Source: Flavobacteriaceae bacterium (GTDB lineage: Bacteria; Bacteroidota; Bacteroidia; Flavobacteriales; Flavobacteriaceae). From it: a stretch of 40,546 bases of DNA. The translations under genes and the position numbers were made by a program. Of the stretch, positions 16,363-25,024 are shown in pieces. Within the stretch, counting starts at the first letter, position 1. Each line of letters starts with the position of its first letter. The DNA is taken from the NCBI GenBank assembly GCA_024742935.1, contig JANSXN010000018.1:1-40546 (forward strand), written 5' to 3'. The notes under the pieces were generated by a model. That model ran no database searches, had not been told where the DNA came from, and worked only from the letters and a program-made list of their open reading frames with translations.

Positions 16363-17382
16363 TCACATCTCAATAAAGAGCTCCTTCAATCTGTCGTGCA
16401 TCGTTTCTGTGTAATCCAAATGGGTCACGATGCGCAATTTCCCCTGACCCATATCGCTGATGCGCACGCCCTTTGAGGCGAGGCTATTCATAAATTGGTT
16501 TTCGTTGATTTCAGGTTTTAGATAGAATATCACAATGTTTGTTTCTACCGGTTCCACTTCCTGTACATACGACTGATTTTTGAGAACTTCGCTTAATTCC
16601 TTCGCACGCTTGTGATCTTCTGTAAGGCGGTCGATGTGATGGTCGAGGGCATAGATTCCGGCAGCGGCCATAAAGCCTATTTGCCTCATACCGCCCCCCA
16701 ATACTTTGCGCACACGCATGGCATTTTTCATAATAGCAGCATCACCAATCAGCACTGAACCCAGTGGGGTTCCCAGACCTTTGGATAAACAGATCGAAAT
16801 GGTGTCAAACACCTCGCCATACTGTTGTGTGGTCTCCCCTTTCGCGACAAGCGCATTGAACAAACGAGCCCCATCAAGATGCAGACCCAGCCCATGGGTG
16901 TCACAAACCGCTCTTATTTTTGTGATTTCCTCGAAGTCATAACAAGCACCACCACCTTTGTTTGTAGTGTTTTCTAAACAAACAAGACTCGTCAACGGAC
17001 TATGGTAAAAGTCCGGCGGATTGATGTTTTCTTCTACTTGCTGTGCGGTAATCATTCCGCGATGACCGTTCACGAGTTTACAAGACACACCGCTGTTGAA
17101 GGACGCGCCTCCTCCCTCATAGTTATAAACATGGGCCCATTTGTCACAAATGAGTTGTTCGCCGGGTTGGGTATGCAATTTAATGGCCGCCTGATTTGCC
17201 ATACTTCCTGAGGGAAAAAACAGTGCTTCTTCTTTACCAAACATACTTGCCAGCCGTGCTTCAAGTTCGTTTACCGTGGGGTCTTCTTTATAGACATCGT
17301 CACCCACTTTGGCATTCATAATGGCTTCCAGCATACCCTGTGTGGGTTTGGTTACGGTATCGCTTCTTAAGTCAATTGTCAT
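16363..17382 (-). CDS. ltaE: Low-specificity L-threonine aldolase
   Basis: PLP enzyme that splits threonine or allo-threonine into glycine and acetaldehyde. The start is set at the ATG at 17382, giving MTIDLRSDTVTKPT, the family N-terminus; an ATG 51 bp upstream would add an unrelated leader. Key features are GDDVYKEDPTVNELE, FFPSGSMANQAA, the HLDGARLFNA block and the PLP lysine in CLSKGLGTPLGS. Length is 339 aa, as expected. It is monocistronic, with about 290 bp of non-coding DNA downstream. Confidence 0.95.
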   Translation of the reverse strand: MTIDLRSDTVTKPTQGMLEAIMNAKVGDDVYKEDPTVNELEARLASMFGKEEALFFPSGSMANQAAIKLHTQPGEQLICDKWAHVYNYEGGGASFNSGVSCKLVNGHRGMITAQQVEENINPPDFYHSPLTSLVCLENTTNKGGGACYDFEEITKIRAVCDTHGLGLHLDGARLFNALVAKGETTQQYGEVFDTISICLSKGLGTPLGSVLIGDAAIMKNAMRVRKVLGGGMRQIGFMAAAGIYALDHHIDRLTEDHKRAKELSEVLKNQSYVQEVEPVETNIVIFYLKPEINENQFMNSLASKGVRISDMGQGKLRIVTHLDYTETMHDRLKELFIEM

Positions 17383-17522
17383 ATACTTTGTAATTTTCCA
17401 TAAAATTAAGCTTTTGTCTTGAAAAAGCCACAAACGAACGAATGTATTGGATGGGTTTTACTAAAAATCTGAGTTCGATTATTAACTTTATGCGTAACTT
17501 GTTAATTAACAAAAAATAAAAG

Positions 17523-17593
17523 AAACATTAAGAAATTAAGGTCATTAAGCACAACTTAATGCAAGCCTTAATTATCTTAATTCCTTAATGGTT
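17523..17593 (+). repeat. Palindromic repeat, copy B of the AACATTAAG family
   Basis: Left arm AAACATTAAGAAATTAAG (17523-17540) pairs with CTTAATTCCTTAATGGTT (17576-17593) at 16 of 18 positions, with a 35-nt loop. Same left arm as copy D. Confidence 0.8.
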
Positions 17594-17686
17594 CAAAAAA
17601 CCTTTCAGGTTTACGTTATAAATATTCGTGCATCTGTGGCGCTAACAGCATTTTATCATAAACTAAAATAATTTAAAAGAAAATAG

Positions 17687-17718
17687 TTGCAAGCAGCCTA
17701 TTAAAAAATCTATTTTTG
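17687..17718 (+). promoter_or_regulatory. Promoter for prfB
   Basis: TTG at 17687-17689, a 21-nt spacer, and TATTTTTG at 17711-17718, a good match to the Bacteroidota consensus. The ATG at 17735 lies 17 nt downstream of the box. Confidence 0.6.
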
Positions 17719-17734
17719 TTAAAAATTATTGATT

Positions 17735-18842
17735 ATGGTCCAGATGGAACAAATCAAAGAGCTCCAAAAACGCATTAGCGCGTTGAGGAGGTATCTTTGA
17801 CATAGATGCGAAACAGATAGAAATCACTAACGAAGAAGAAAAAACTTTTGACCCCAACTTCTGGAACAATGCTCAAGAAGCTGAAGCTTTTATGAAAGTA
17901 TTACGGGTGAAGAAAAAATGGGTTTCAGATTATACCAAAGCTGCTACACTTGCTGAAGACGCTGCTGTTCTTTATGAGTTTTTCAAAGAAAATGACGCCA
18001 CCGAAGCCGAAGCACAAAAAGCCTATGATAAAGCCCTTGAGGTCATTGAAGACCTCGAGTTCAGGAATATGCTTTCTGAAGAAGGTGATTCGCTGAGTGC
18101 CGTCCTTCAAATCACAGCAGGTGCCGGTGGTACCGAAAGTTGTGACTGGGCGGCTATGTTGATGCGTATGTACATGATGTGGGCTGAAAAAAACAACTTT
18201 AAAATCAAAGAGCTCAACTATCAGGAAGGGGATGTTGCCGGTATCAAAACTGTAACTCTGGAGATAGAAGGCGACTTTGCTTTTGGGTGGCTCAAAGGTG
18301 AAAACGGTGTGCATCGACTGGTGCGCATCTCCCCATTTGACAGCAATGCAAAAAGGCATACATCTTTCGCTTCGGTATATGTGTATCCGCTTGTTGATGA
18401 TACCATTGAAATCGAAATCAACCCAGCAGACATAGAAATTGTTACTGCTCGCTCCAGCGGTGCCGGCGGTCAAAATGTCAATAAAGTAGAAACCAAAGTG
18501 CAATTAACACATAAACCCACGGGAATACAAATTAGTTGTTCTGAAACGCGCTCACAACACGATAACCGAAACCGGGCGATGCAGATGTTGAAATCGCAAT
18601 TGTATGAAATCGAACTGCAAAAGCAACTCGCACAGCGCGAGGATATTGAAGCTGCCAAGATGAAAATTGAATGGGGTTCACAAATAAGAAACTATGTTTT
18701 ACATCCCTATAAACTCGTAAAAGATGTGCGTTCCGGTCACGAAAGCGGCAACACAGACGCCATCCTAAACGGAGACATCAGCAGTTTTTTAAAAGCCTAC
18801 CTGATGATGATGGGTCAGAAGGAAGGGGAAGGAGGTTTGTAG
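17735..18842 (+). CDS. prfB: Peptide chain release factor 2, made by programmed +1 frameshift
   Basis: Recognises UGA/UAA stop codons and releases the peptide. Frame 1 starts at ATG 17735 and reads 21 codons to CTT TGA at 17795-17800. Translation must slip +1 at CUU-UGA-C and continue at GAC (17799) to 18842, giving about 368 aa, the usual RF2 length. The slip site is preceded by the SD-like AGGAGG at 17786-17791, as in most bacteria. The body contains SPF ([18 protein letters not shown]), the RF2-specific stop-reading tripeptide, and GGQ ([14 protein letters not shown]) for hydrolysis. The simple ORF beginning at the ATG at 17892 is only a fragment. The frameshift makes RF2 synthesis self-regulating. 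Confidence 0.96.
17786..17801 (+). promoter_or_regulatory. RF2 programmed frameshift signal
   Basis: AGGAGG, 3 nt, then CTTTGAC. The SD-like element pairs with 16S rRNA and pushes the ribosome +1 when RF2 is scarce and the in-frame UGA is read slowly. Confidence 0.93.
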
Positions 18843-18869
18843 GGTTTTTGGTTTCGGGTTTTAAAAAAA

Positions 18870-18914
18870 GCACCAAATTCCAAGTACCAAATTCCAAATT
18901 CCAAATTCCAAATC
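18870..18914. repeat. CCAAATT short tandem repeat block
   Basis: About five copies of ACCAAATTCC or AATTCCA. It is the reverse complement of the block at 4480-4556. Confidence 0.7.
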
Positions 18915-18997
18915 TACAAAAGGATTTATGACTGCTCAACTTAGAAAATACCCGTCATCGTTTCTACGGTCAACGGTCAAAACTCAAAACTCATTAA

Positions 18998-19029
18998 TTT
19001 GCACCTGTGTAGTTATCCCTTTATCTTTG
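18998..19029 (+). promoter_or_regulatory. Promoter for the ArsC-family gene
   Basis: TTTG (18998-19001), 20-nt spacer, TATCTTTG (19022-19029): nearly a perfect consensus. It shows that the gene starts at 19044 rather than at the upstream ATG at 18999. Confidence 0.75.
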
Positions 19030-19043
19030 TAAAAAACATTAGT

Positions 19044-19382
19044 ATGAAAATTTATCACAATCCGCGTTGCAGAAAGTCTCGTGAAGGCTTACAAATAGTA
19101 GAAAATTCTAAACAGGATTTTGAGGTTGTTCTTTATCTTGAAAATCCCCCGTCAGAGCAAGAGCTGAAGTCCATTATTTCCAAACTCGGGATTTCGCCCA
19201 TAGAGCTGGTGCGAAAAGGTGAAGCAGATTGGAAAGAGAATTACAAAGGAAAAACGTTATCTGACAACGAAATCGTCAAAGCCATGGTTTCTTATCCCAA
19301 GCTGATTGAACGCCCCATCGTGATAAAAGGAGACAAAGCCGTTGTGGGTCGCCCCCCGGAAAAGATTAAGGAGTTGTTATAG
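19044..19382 (+). CDS. arsC: ArsC/Spx-family arsenate reductase-like protein
   Basis: A 112-aa thioredoxin-fold protein starting MKIYHNPRCRKSREG; Cys9 in NPRCRKS is the active-site residue of the glutaredoxin-dependent arsenate reductase family. KGEADWKENYKGKTLSDNEI and ERPIVIKGDKAVVGRPPEKI are the other family blocks. Lack of an ars operon nearby means a general thiol role (YffB type) is as likely as arsenate reduction. The start is fixed by a strong promoter at 18998-19029. Downstream lies palindrome copy C. Confidence 0.9.
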   Translation: MKIYHNPRCRKSREGLQIVENSKQDFEVVLYLENPPSEQELKSIISKLGISPIELVRKGEADWKENYKGKTLSDNEIVKAMVSYPKLIERPIVIKGDKAVVGRPPEKIKELL

Positions 19383-19423
19383 TTTAGGTTTTTCTGCGCT
19401 ATTTTGTTTATTAAACAAATAAG

Positions 19424-19488
19424 AAATAGTAAGAAATTAAGAAACATTAAGTTGCTAACTCTTAACTAGTCTTAACTTCTTAATGTTT
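19424..19488 (+). repeat. Palindromic repeat, copy C of the AACATTAAG family
   Basis: Right arm CTTAACTTCTTAATGTTT (19471-19488) pairs with the left arm ending AAGAAATTAAG (19431-19441). From 19431 it matches copy D with about four mismatches over 60 nt. It lies 5 bp from the stop of the GxxExxY gene. Confidence 0.85.
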
Positions 19489-19493
19489 AAATT

Positions 19494-19898
19494 TTAATCA
19501 GGAAGATGTTTAAAATATTCATTCACAAAAGGTTTCATTGATTTTGTGATATTGTCAGTGTAGAAGTTGATTAAAAGACCTTGTGGTTTTTCAAGTAATT
19601 TCATGTAGGTGAGAAGTTGAGCTTCGTGGACTGGCAAGATATATTCCACAGTTTTTAATTCTACAACTATAAAATCATTTACAAGTAAATCAAGTCTTAA
19701 ATCTGTTTCGATTGAAATTGAATCATACGAAACAGGAACGGAAACATGCTGCTGAACTTTATATCCATTTTTTAATAGTTCGTGCTTGAGACACTTTTGA
19801 TAGACACTTTCCAGCAAACCCGGTCCTAATTCTTTATGCACTTTAATAGCACAACCGGTAATTTCATATGATAACTGAGTGATTTCTTTTTTAGTCAT
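19494..19898 (-). CDS. GxxExxY family protein (PDDEXK-like fold)
   Basis: A 134-aa protein with GPGLLESVY (residues 25-33), which gives the GxxExxY motif that names the family, after the ITGCAIKVHKELG helix. A later DLLVNDFIVVELKT block carries the Asp, Glu and Lys of a PD-(D/E)XK nuclease core, and EAQLLTYMKLL the usual helix. Function is unknown; family members are often multi-copy and turn up within repeats or rRNA-linked inserts. Here it lies between two almost identical palindromic direct repeats (copies C and D), pointing to movement as a unit. No promoter was found. Confidence 0.88.
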   Translation of the reverse strand: MTKKEITQLSYEITGCAIKVHKELGPGLLESVYQKCLKHELLKNGYKVQQHVSVPVSYDSISIETDLRLDLLVNDFIVVELKTVEYILPVHEAQLLTYMKLLEKPQGLLINFYTDNITKSMKPFVNEYFKHLPD

Positions 19899-19913
19899 CT
19901 TTCAAAATTAAAA

Positions 19914-19978
19914 AAACATTAAGAAATTAAGAAACATTAAGTTACTAACCCTTAACTACCCTTAACTTCTTAATGTTT
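19914..19978 (+). repeat. Palindromic repeat, copy D of the AACATTAAG family
   Basis: Left arm AAACATTAAGAAATTAAG (19914-19931) pairs with CTTAACTTCTTAATGTTT (19961-19978) at 17 of 18 positions, with a 29-nt loop. It ends 4 bp before the stop of the minus-strand 5'-nucleotidase and could terminate that gene. Confidence 0.85.
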
Positions 19979-19982
19979 AAAA

Positions 19983-21518
19983 TCACTTAAGCTGCTTCAT
20001 AAAGGCAATTAATGCTTTTCTGATGTCGTGGCTCATTTCTTCCTGAGAGGGTTCATAGACACTTAAAACACGTTCGTTATCCGGTGTAAGAAAAGGAATA
20101 TCAAAACCTTTCAATAGATAATCACTAAAAGCAATTGTGTATGTTTTATTGGGATCTATTTGGTTTCCGGCCAGAAGCCACTCCCCTTTTTCATTTTGAG
20201 AAAAATTATAGCGCTGTAAATAAGCTCCGGTACCGCGAGCTTGCTTTCCATAATCGAGTACTTCTGTCAATAAGCTTCCTTTGAGTTCGACTTTTAAAAC
20301 ACCACCACCAAACGGCAACACCCTAAAAATATCGACCGGTGTAACCTCATTTTCAAGGACATCATCAATTCTTATGGAACCGCCATTCACTAAAGCGCCA
20401 TCAACCTCATAATTAAAAGAAGCCGCCATCGCCTCAGCGATAAAGCCTCCCAGATTGGTTTGAATTCCGCGACTTGCACTGTCTGTTCCGTCTAGAGGAG
20501 CATTTGCATAATAGACTTGCTCATAAGGGTCATCAACTACTTTTTTGATTTCTGCTTCTAAAATAACATTCCAATCCTCAACAATTTCCTGAACCAATTG
20601 TTGTGAAGGCACCTTTTCATCAATAGGTACCAATTGGGAATCAATCACCAGGCGGTTTTGGTTTTTATAAAACGTAAGGGTGTGCACATAGATGGTTTTT
20701 GCATTGGCATCAGCTTTTGCGATTTTGGCATTTCCGGCGTCAAGTAACATGTTGTGATGCTCATGACCTCCCATTAGTAATGAAATTCCGGGCAAGGTTT
20801 CGGCTAGTTTTTTATCTTGTGTAAGGTTTAAATGAGTCAAGCCCACGATAATATCTGAGTTTTCTTTCAATTCGGGATAGACTCTTTGAACCGACTCCAG
20901 ATAGTTTTCATACACCACATAGGGCTGCGGATTTGAATCAATGGTCACTCCAAAAAAACCTAAAACAGCTTCCGTTCCATCTGAGTCTGAAATGAGTAGT
21001 TGATAGGTTTCCTGTATGGGTTGTGCGTGTCCATTTCGATGAATCGAAAAAGGTATTGCTTCACCTTCGGTTAACTGCTTTGCATTAGTGGCAATCCATT
21101 GAAAATTAGACTCATTCAACCGGTTTTGAAATTCATCTTCCTTTAGGTCAAACTCGTGATTTCCAAAAGTAACCAAGTCAAAATTCATTGCATTCATCAC
21201 TTCAATCATTTGTTTTCCCATAATACGCTTTCCGTCATGACGCATTGTCCCCAGTAACGACGGACTCAAAAAATCGCCTGCCATAACCAGAAAACTATTG
21301 GGTTCTATATTTTTAATAGAATCTGCAACGTGCGCCACACGCGCCATACCGCCATAAAGTCCGCCGCTAAGTGGTGCGATTTCATAGACATCATTCAACT
21401 GTATGAATTTAAAGGTGATGATTCCGTCATCTTTGGTGGTTGAAGTGACACTGTCTTTGGTTTTACACGAATTAAAAACTAAGGCTATCGCAGCGATTGC
21501 AACTACTATTTTTCTCAT
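19983..21518 (-). CDS. 5'-nucleotidase/metallophosphatase family lipoprotein with NDVY at metal site
   Basis: Two-domain UshA-like enzyme that removes phosphate from nucleotides outside the inner membrane. Start is the ATG at 21518, giving a signal peptide and lipobox FNSC (Cys18); upstream in-frame codons overlap the HMG-CoA lyase gene and are not translated. About 511 aa. The phosphatase domain has GNHEFD, THLN and GHEHH metal-site motifs, but the first motif is QLNDVYEI, lacking the usual D-x-H His. The C-terminal substrate domain has NGGSIR and FRVLPFGG. It starts 1 bp after the HMG-CoA lyase stop. Confidence 0.88.
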   Translation of the reverse strand: MRKIVVAIAAIALVFNSCKTKDSVTSTTKDDGIITFKFIQLNDVYEIAPLSGGLYGGMARVAHVADSIKNIEPNSFLVMAGDFLSPSLLGTMRHDGKRIMGKQMIEVMNAMNFDLVTFGNHEFDLKEDEFQNRLNESNFQWIATNAKQLTEGEAIPFSIHRNGHAQPIQETYQLLISDSDGTEAVLGFFGVTIDSNPQPYVVYENYLESVQRVYPELKENSDIIVGLTHLNLTQDKKLAETLPGISLLMGGHEHHNMLLDAGNAKIAKADANAKTIYVHTLTFYKNQNRLVIDSQLVPIDEKVPSQQLVQEIVEDWNVILEAEIKKVVDDPYEQVYYANAPLDGTDSASRGIQTNLGGFIAEAMAASFNYEVDGALVNGGSIRIDDVLENEVTPVDIFRVLPFGGGVLKVELKGSLLTEVLDYGKQARGTGAYLQRYNFSQNEKGEWLLAGNQIDPNKTYTIAFSDYLLKGFDIPFLTPDNERVLSVYEPSQEEMSHDIRKALIAFMKQLK

Positions 21519-21519
21519 T

Positions 21520-22386
21520 TTAATGGTATTTAGTAAATATTTTTGTGGCTTCGTTGTGAGCACTTTCAAAGGGCATCCAGGAAACATTGGTATCTGCTTT
21601 TGCAGCAGTAAAATAAGACAATAGTTTTTCTGTGGGCATATTGCCTGTGAGTTCGTCTTTAGCCATTGGGCATCCGCCAAATCCTTGAATAGCCCCGTCA
21701 AAACGATGGCAACCGGCTTTGTATGCAGCATCTACTTTTTCATGCCAACTGGAAGGTGTTGTGTGCAAATGCGCACCAAATTCTATATTGGGGAATTTTG
21801 GAATTAAATTCTCAAACAAATAGGTAATCACCTCCGGTGTGGAAGTGCCCACAGTATCAGACAGCGAAAGAATTTTTACACCCATTGCAGCGAGTTTTTG
21901 TGTCCACTCCCCCACTATATCCACATTCCACGGGTCACCATAAGGATTTCCAAAACCCATCGAGAGATAAGCCACCACTTCTTTGTTGTTTTGTTGAGCT
22001 AAATTGAGAATTTCCTGAAGCAAAACCATGGATTCGGCTATGGTTTTGTGTGTATTACGCATTTGAAAGTTTTCAGATATGGAAAATGGATAGCCCAAAT
22101 ACTGAATTTCGGGGTGTTTTACAGCATCCTGAGCGCCTCTTAAATTGGCGATGATGGCCAGTAATTTGCTTTCGGTTTTAGAGAGGTCGAGTTTTGATAA
22201 CACTTCTGCAGTATCGACCATTTGAGGAATCGCTCGCGGCGAAACAAAACTCCCAAAATCAATGGTGTCAAATCCGCAACGCAATAACGATTGAATGTAT
22301 TGCACTTTTTTTTCTGTGGGTATAAAGTCTTTGATGCCTTGCATGGCATCGCGCGGACATTCAATAATTTTTATTTTTTGGCTCAT
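21520..22386 (-). CDS. mvaB: Hydroxymethylglutaryl-CoA lyase
   Basis: Splits HMG-CoA to acetyl-CoA and acetoacetate in leucine breakdown. The TIM-barrel HMGL motifs are present: ECPRDAMQGI (first metal/substrate block), FGSFVSPRAIPQMVD, LSDTVGTSTPEV, GAHLHTTPS and the catalytic-cysteine loop DGAIQGFGGCPMA. Length is 288 aa. The 3' end abuts the next lipoprotein gene. It is 48 bp downstream of the LysE gene on the same strand. Confidence 0.93.
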   Translation of the reverse strand: MSQKIKIIECPRDAMQGIKDFIPTEKKVQYIQSLLRCGFDTIDFGSFVSPRAIPQMVDTAEVLSKLDLSKTESKLLAIIANLRGAQDAVKHPEIQYLGYPFSISENFQMRNTHKTIAESMVLLQEILNLAQQNNKEVVAYLSMGFGNPYGDPWNVDIVGEWTQKLAAMGVKILSLSDTVGTSTPEVITYLFENLIPKFPNIEFGAHLHTTPSSWHEKVDAAYKAGCHRFDGAIQGFGGCPMAKDELTGNMPTEKLLSYFTAAKADTNVSWMPFESAHNEATKIFTKYH

Positions 22387-22434
22387 AGACAGAAAAAAAC
22401 TACGGTCGTTTGGTTGTGTAAAAATACAATTTCT

Positions 22435-23052
22435 TTACGGAAGAAACAGAAAAACTGCGATTCCCACAAAGACAGCAATTTGGAGCCATTTAAAGAAGGT
22501 TCCTGCGCCCCTTTTCTTTTGTAAAAACATCGATATCTGTCCTGAAAGCAATGCAATCATCGAAAAGATACTAAACGAAATCACCATAAACAATCCCCCT
22601 AAAATATAAAACTGAATAACTGTATTCCCGGAGGGATCCCAAATAAAAGCGGGAAAGAATGCCATAAAAAAGATGGTTACTTTTGGGTTGAGGATATTCA
22701 TTATTACTCCTTGTTTAAACAACTGAAAATGTGAACGTTTAGCAGCTTCTTGTGAAGTAATCATCAAGGTGTTTCCTGCTTGATACACTTTAAATGCGAG
22801 ATAAAGTAAATAACAGGCACCTGCAAGTTTTATAGCGATAAAAGCTGTTTCAGAAGCCATTAAAAGTGCTGATATTCCAAAAGCCACCAGCGTGGTGTGC
22901 ACAATACACCCTGAAATGAGCCCGGCGGTGGTGGCGATGCCATACGAAGTACCGTTAGTGATACTTTGAGTGAAAACATACACATTATCGGGCCCCGGAG
23001 AAAATGCCAATCCTGCGGAGGCGATACTGAAGGAAATGAGGAGTTCTAGCAT
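22435..23052 (-). CDS. LysE-family amino-acid exporter
   Basis: A 205-aa inner-membrane protein with about six hydrophobic segments. GLAFSPGPDNVYVFTQS (about 14-30) is the LysE/RhtB signature, followed by GISALLMAS, LYLAFKVYQAG and GVIMNILNPKVTIFFMAF. The exported compound cannot be told. It is 4 bp downstream of pyrD and probably co-transcribed with it. Confidence 0.9.
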   Translation of the reverse strand: MLELLISFSIASAGLAFSPGPDNVYVFTQSITNGTSYGIATTAGLISGCIVHTTLVAFGISALLMASETAFIAIKLAGACYLLYLAFKVYQAGNTLMITSQEAAKRSHFQLFKQGVIMNILNPKVTIFFMAFFPAFIWDPSGNTVIQFYILGGLFMVISFSIFSMIALLSGQISMFLQKKRGAGTFFKWLQIAVFVGIAVFLFLP

Positions 23053-23056
23053 TAAC

Positions 23057-24079
23057 TTATGCTTTATTAGATTTCATAATTGCCCTGTTAATTTCTTTTA
23101 TCAACTGCGGCCCTTCATAAATAAATCCTGTGTAGAGTTGTACCAGGCTGGCACCGGCTTCCAGTTTTTCAAGTGCGTCTGATGCACTGTGAATGCCTCC
23201 CACACCAATAATGGGAAAGGCTCCTTTGCTTTTATCGTGTAAAAACCGAATCACTTCTGTTGATCTGGAAGACAAGGGTTTTCCACTTAAACCACCCATC
23301 TCCGCTTTGTTTTCTGAAAGCAGTCCTTCTCTAGAAATGGTCGTGTTGGTAGCAATCACCCCGGCAATTTTTGTGACTTTGACAATGTCGATAATATCTA
23401 GTAACTGACTTTCGGTTAAATCGGGTGCGATTTTTAGAAGGATGGGTTTTTGTTTTGGCTTGAGCTTGTTTTCATCCTGAAGACGTTGCAATAACTTTGT
23501 AAGCGGTTCTTTGTCCTGGAGTTCACGTAAATTGGGTGTATTGGGTGAAGACACATTCACCACAAAATAATCGACCTGTTCATAAAGAGTATTGAAGCAA
23601 ATGAGATAATCATTCACCGCATTTTCATTGGGTGTTGTTTTGTTTTTTCCAATATTTCCACCAATGAGGACATTTTTATTTTCTTTTAATCGCTGAACGG
23701 CTTCCACTACACCTCCGTTATTGAATCCCATTCGGTTGATGATGGCTTGGTCTTCTTTGAGTCTAAAGAGTCTTTTCTTGGGATTTCCTTCTTGGGGTTT
23801 TGGGGTGAGAGTGCCAATTTCAATAAAACCAAAACCAAAATTGGACAATTCCTGATAGAGCTTTGCATCCTTATCAAATCCGGCAGCCAATCCAACGGGA
23901 TTTTTAAATGTGAGACCAAATACATTTCGCTTTAAGCGTTCATCTTTTACTTCATAATAACTCCTGAACAAGCCTGAAAATCCTATAACACTCAAAAACC
24001 GAATCATTTTGAATGTAAAATGATGTACACTTTCCGGGTCAAAAAGGAAAAGAAGGGGGCGAATGAGTAGCTTGTACAT
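23057..24079 (-). CDS. pyrD: Dihydroorotate dehydrogenase (quinone), class 2
   Basis: Membrane-associated flavoprotein of pyrimidine synthesis that passes electrons to menaquinone. The N-terminal helices ([15 protein letters not shown]) are the class 2 quinone tunnel. FMN-site motifs include [45 protein letters not shown] with the catalytic Ser, and [13 protein letters not shown]. Length 340 aa is normal. It begins a minus-strand run with the LysE gene, HMG-CoA lyase and 5'-nucleotidase. Confidence 0.96.
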   Translation of the reverse strand: MYKLLIRPLLFLFDPESVHHFTFKMIRFLSVIGFSGLFRSYYEVKDERLKRNVFGLTFKNPVGLAAGFDKDAKLYQELSNFGFGFIEIGTLTPKPQEGNPKKRLFRLKEDQAIINRMGFNNGGVVEAVQRLKENKNVLIGGNIGKNKTTPNENAVNDYLICFNTLYEQVDYFVVNVSSPNTPNLRELQDKEPLTKLLQRLQDENKLKPKQKPILLKIAPDLTESQLLDIIDIVKVTKIAGVIATNTTISREGLLSENKAEMGGLSGKPLSSRSTEVIRFLHDKSKGAFPIIGVGGIHSASDALEKLEAGASLVQLYTGFIYEGPQLIKEINRAIMKSNKA

Positions 24080-24243
24080 AGGATTTGAATAGGATGTAAA
24101 AATAGTGAAATCACAGGAACAAAAAGAAATTGGGACTGAAATATTTTAGTTGTATCTCACGTGGTTTTTCATAATTGAAGACTGACAGAAATCATAGTAG
24201 TGCCCCATATTTTTACTAACTTTGGGTATAATAAGCTTTGGCT

Positions 24244-25023
24244 ATGGCAGATAAAAAATCATTTTTAAAAAACATTGGGTCTTTTTTTGAAGAGGTGGGT
24301 GATTTATCACGTTTTGCAGGGCGTTTTTTTAAAGAAGCTGTAAGTCCGCCATTTGAGTTCAGGGAGTTACTGAAACAGTGTTACTATATGGGTAACAAAT
24401 CGTTTTTTCTGGTGGCTGTAACCGGTTTTATTTTGGGTGTTGTATTTACATTACAAACACGGCCCACTCTTGAAGAATTTGGAGCCGTTGCCTGGATGCC
24501 TTCTATGATTAGTATTTCAATCGTGAGAGAAATTGGTCCGGTCATTATTGCTTTGATTTGTGCTGGACGAATTGGTTCCAGCATTGGTGCTGAACTGGGC
24601 TCTATGAAAGTGACAGAACAAATTGACGCCATGGAGGTTTCAGGAACCAACCCTTTTAAATTTTTGGTGGTGACGCGCATTGCTGCCACTACTTTGATGA
24701 TTCCGTTACTGGTTATTTTGGGTGATTTTATTGCTTTGATTGGTTCGGCTATAATTGAAAATATGAAAGGAGATGTTTCTTTTCAATTGTATTTCAATCA
24801 GGTTTTTGATGCCTTAAAGTTTAGTGATTTGATGCCGGCAACAGTCAAGACCTTTTTCTTTGGTTTTGCTATTGGTTTGGTGGGTTGTTATAAGGGGTAT
24901 AACAGTAAAAAAGGCACTGCCGGTGTGGGGAAAGCATCTAATTCGGCGGTGGTTTATACCTCTATGTTGCTTTTCATAATTGATTTTATAGCCGTTTTTG
25001 TTTCAGATTTATTTTATTCTTAA
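24244..25023 (+). CDS. mlaE: MlaE-family ABC transporter permease
   Basis: Inner-membrane subunit of an MCE-type phospholipid transporter. The ATG at 24244 is preferred over a TTG at 24238. The 259-aa protein has the family motif SISIVREIGPVIIALICAGRIG, shown in part, and GAELGSMKVTEQIDAMEV, with five to six membrane segments. The last two-thirds (FFFGFAIGLVGCYKGYNSKKGTAGVG) is characteristic. It forms an operon with an ATPase and an MCE protein: the mlaF start at 25025 lies 1 bp after this stop. Confidence 0.92.
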   Translation: MADKKSFLKNIGSFFEEVGDLSRFAGRFFKEAVSPPFEFRELLKQCYYMGNKSFFLVAVTGFILGVVFTLQTRPTLEEFGAVAWMPSMISISIVREIGPVIIALICAGRIGSSIGAELGSMKVTEQIDAMEVSGTNPFKFLVVTRIAATTLMIPLLVILGDFIALIGSAIIENMKGDVSFQLYFNQVFDALKFSDLMPATVKTFFFGFAIGLVGCYKGYNSKKGTAGVGKASNSAVVYTSMLLFIIDFIAVFVSDLFYS

Positions 25024-25024
25024 A

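Larger units (their letters stand above)
17383..17734. other. Non-coding divergent region (352 bp)
   Basis: Holds palindrome copy B (17523-17593) and the prfB promoter (17687-17718). The stretch around 17625-17642 resembles a repeat often seen between flavobacterial genes. No gene was found. Confidence 0.6.

Noticed and set aside
17925-18503. 192-aa antisense ORF in prfB
   Set aside because: Mirror of a strongly conserved gene; no recognisable domain.
17892-18842. Simple ORF starting at ATG 17892 as the full prfB
   Set aside because: It lacks the N-terminal domain; the frameshift from 17735 restores normal RF2 length.
18999-19043. Upstream ATG of the ArsC-family gene
   Set aside because: It lies inside the promoter (18998-19029) and adds residues not in the family.
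21519-21731. N-terminal extension of the 5'-nucleotidase
   Set aside because: It is a shadow of the HMG-CoA lyase gene; the signal peptide begins at 21518.
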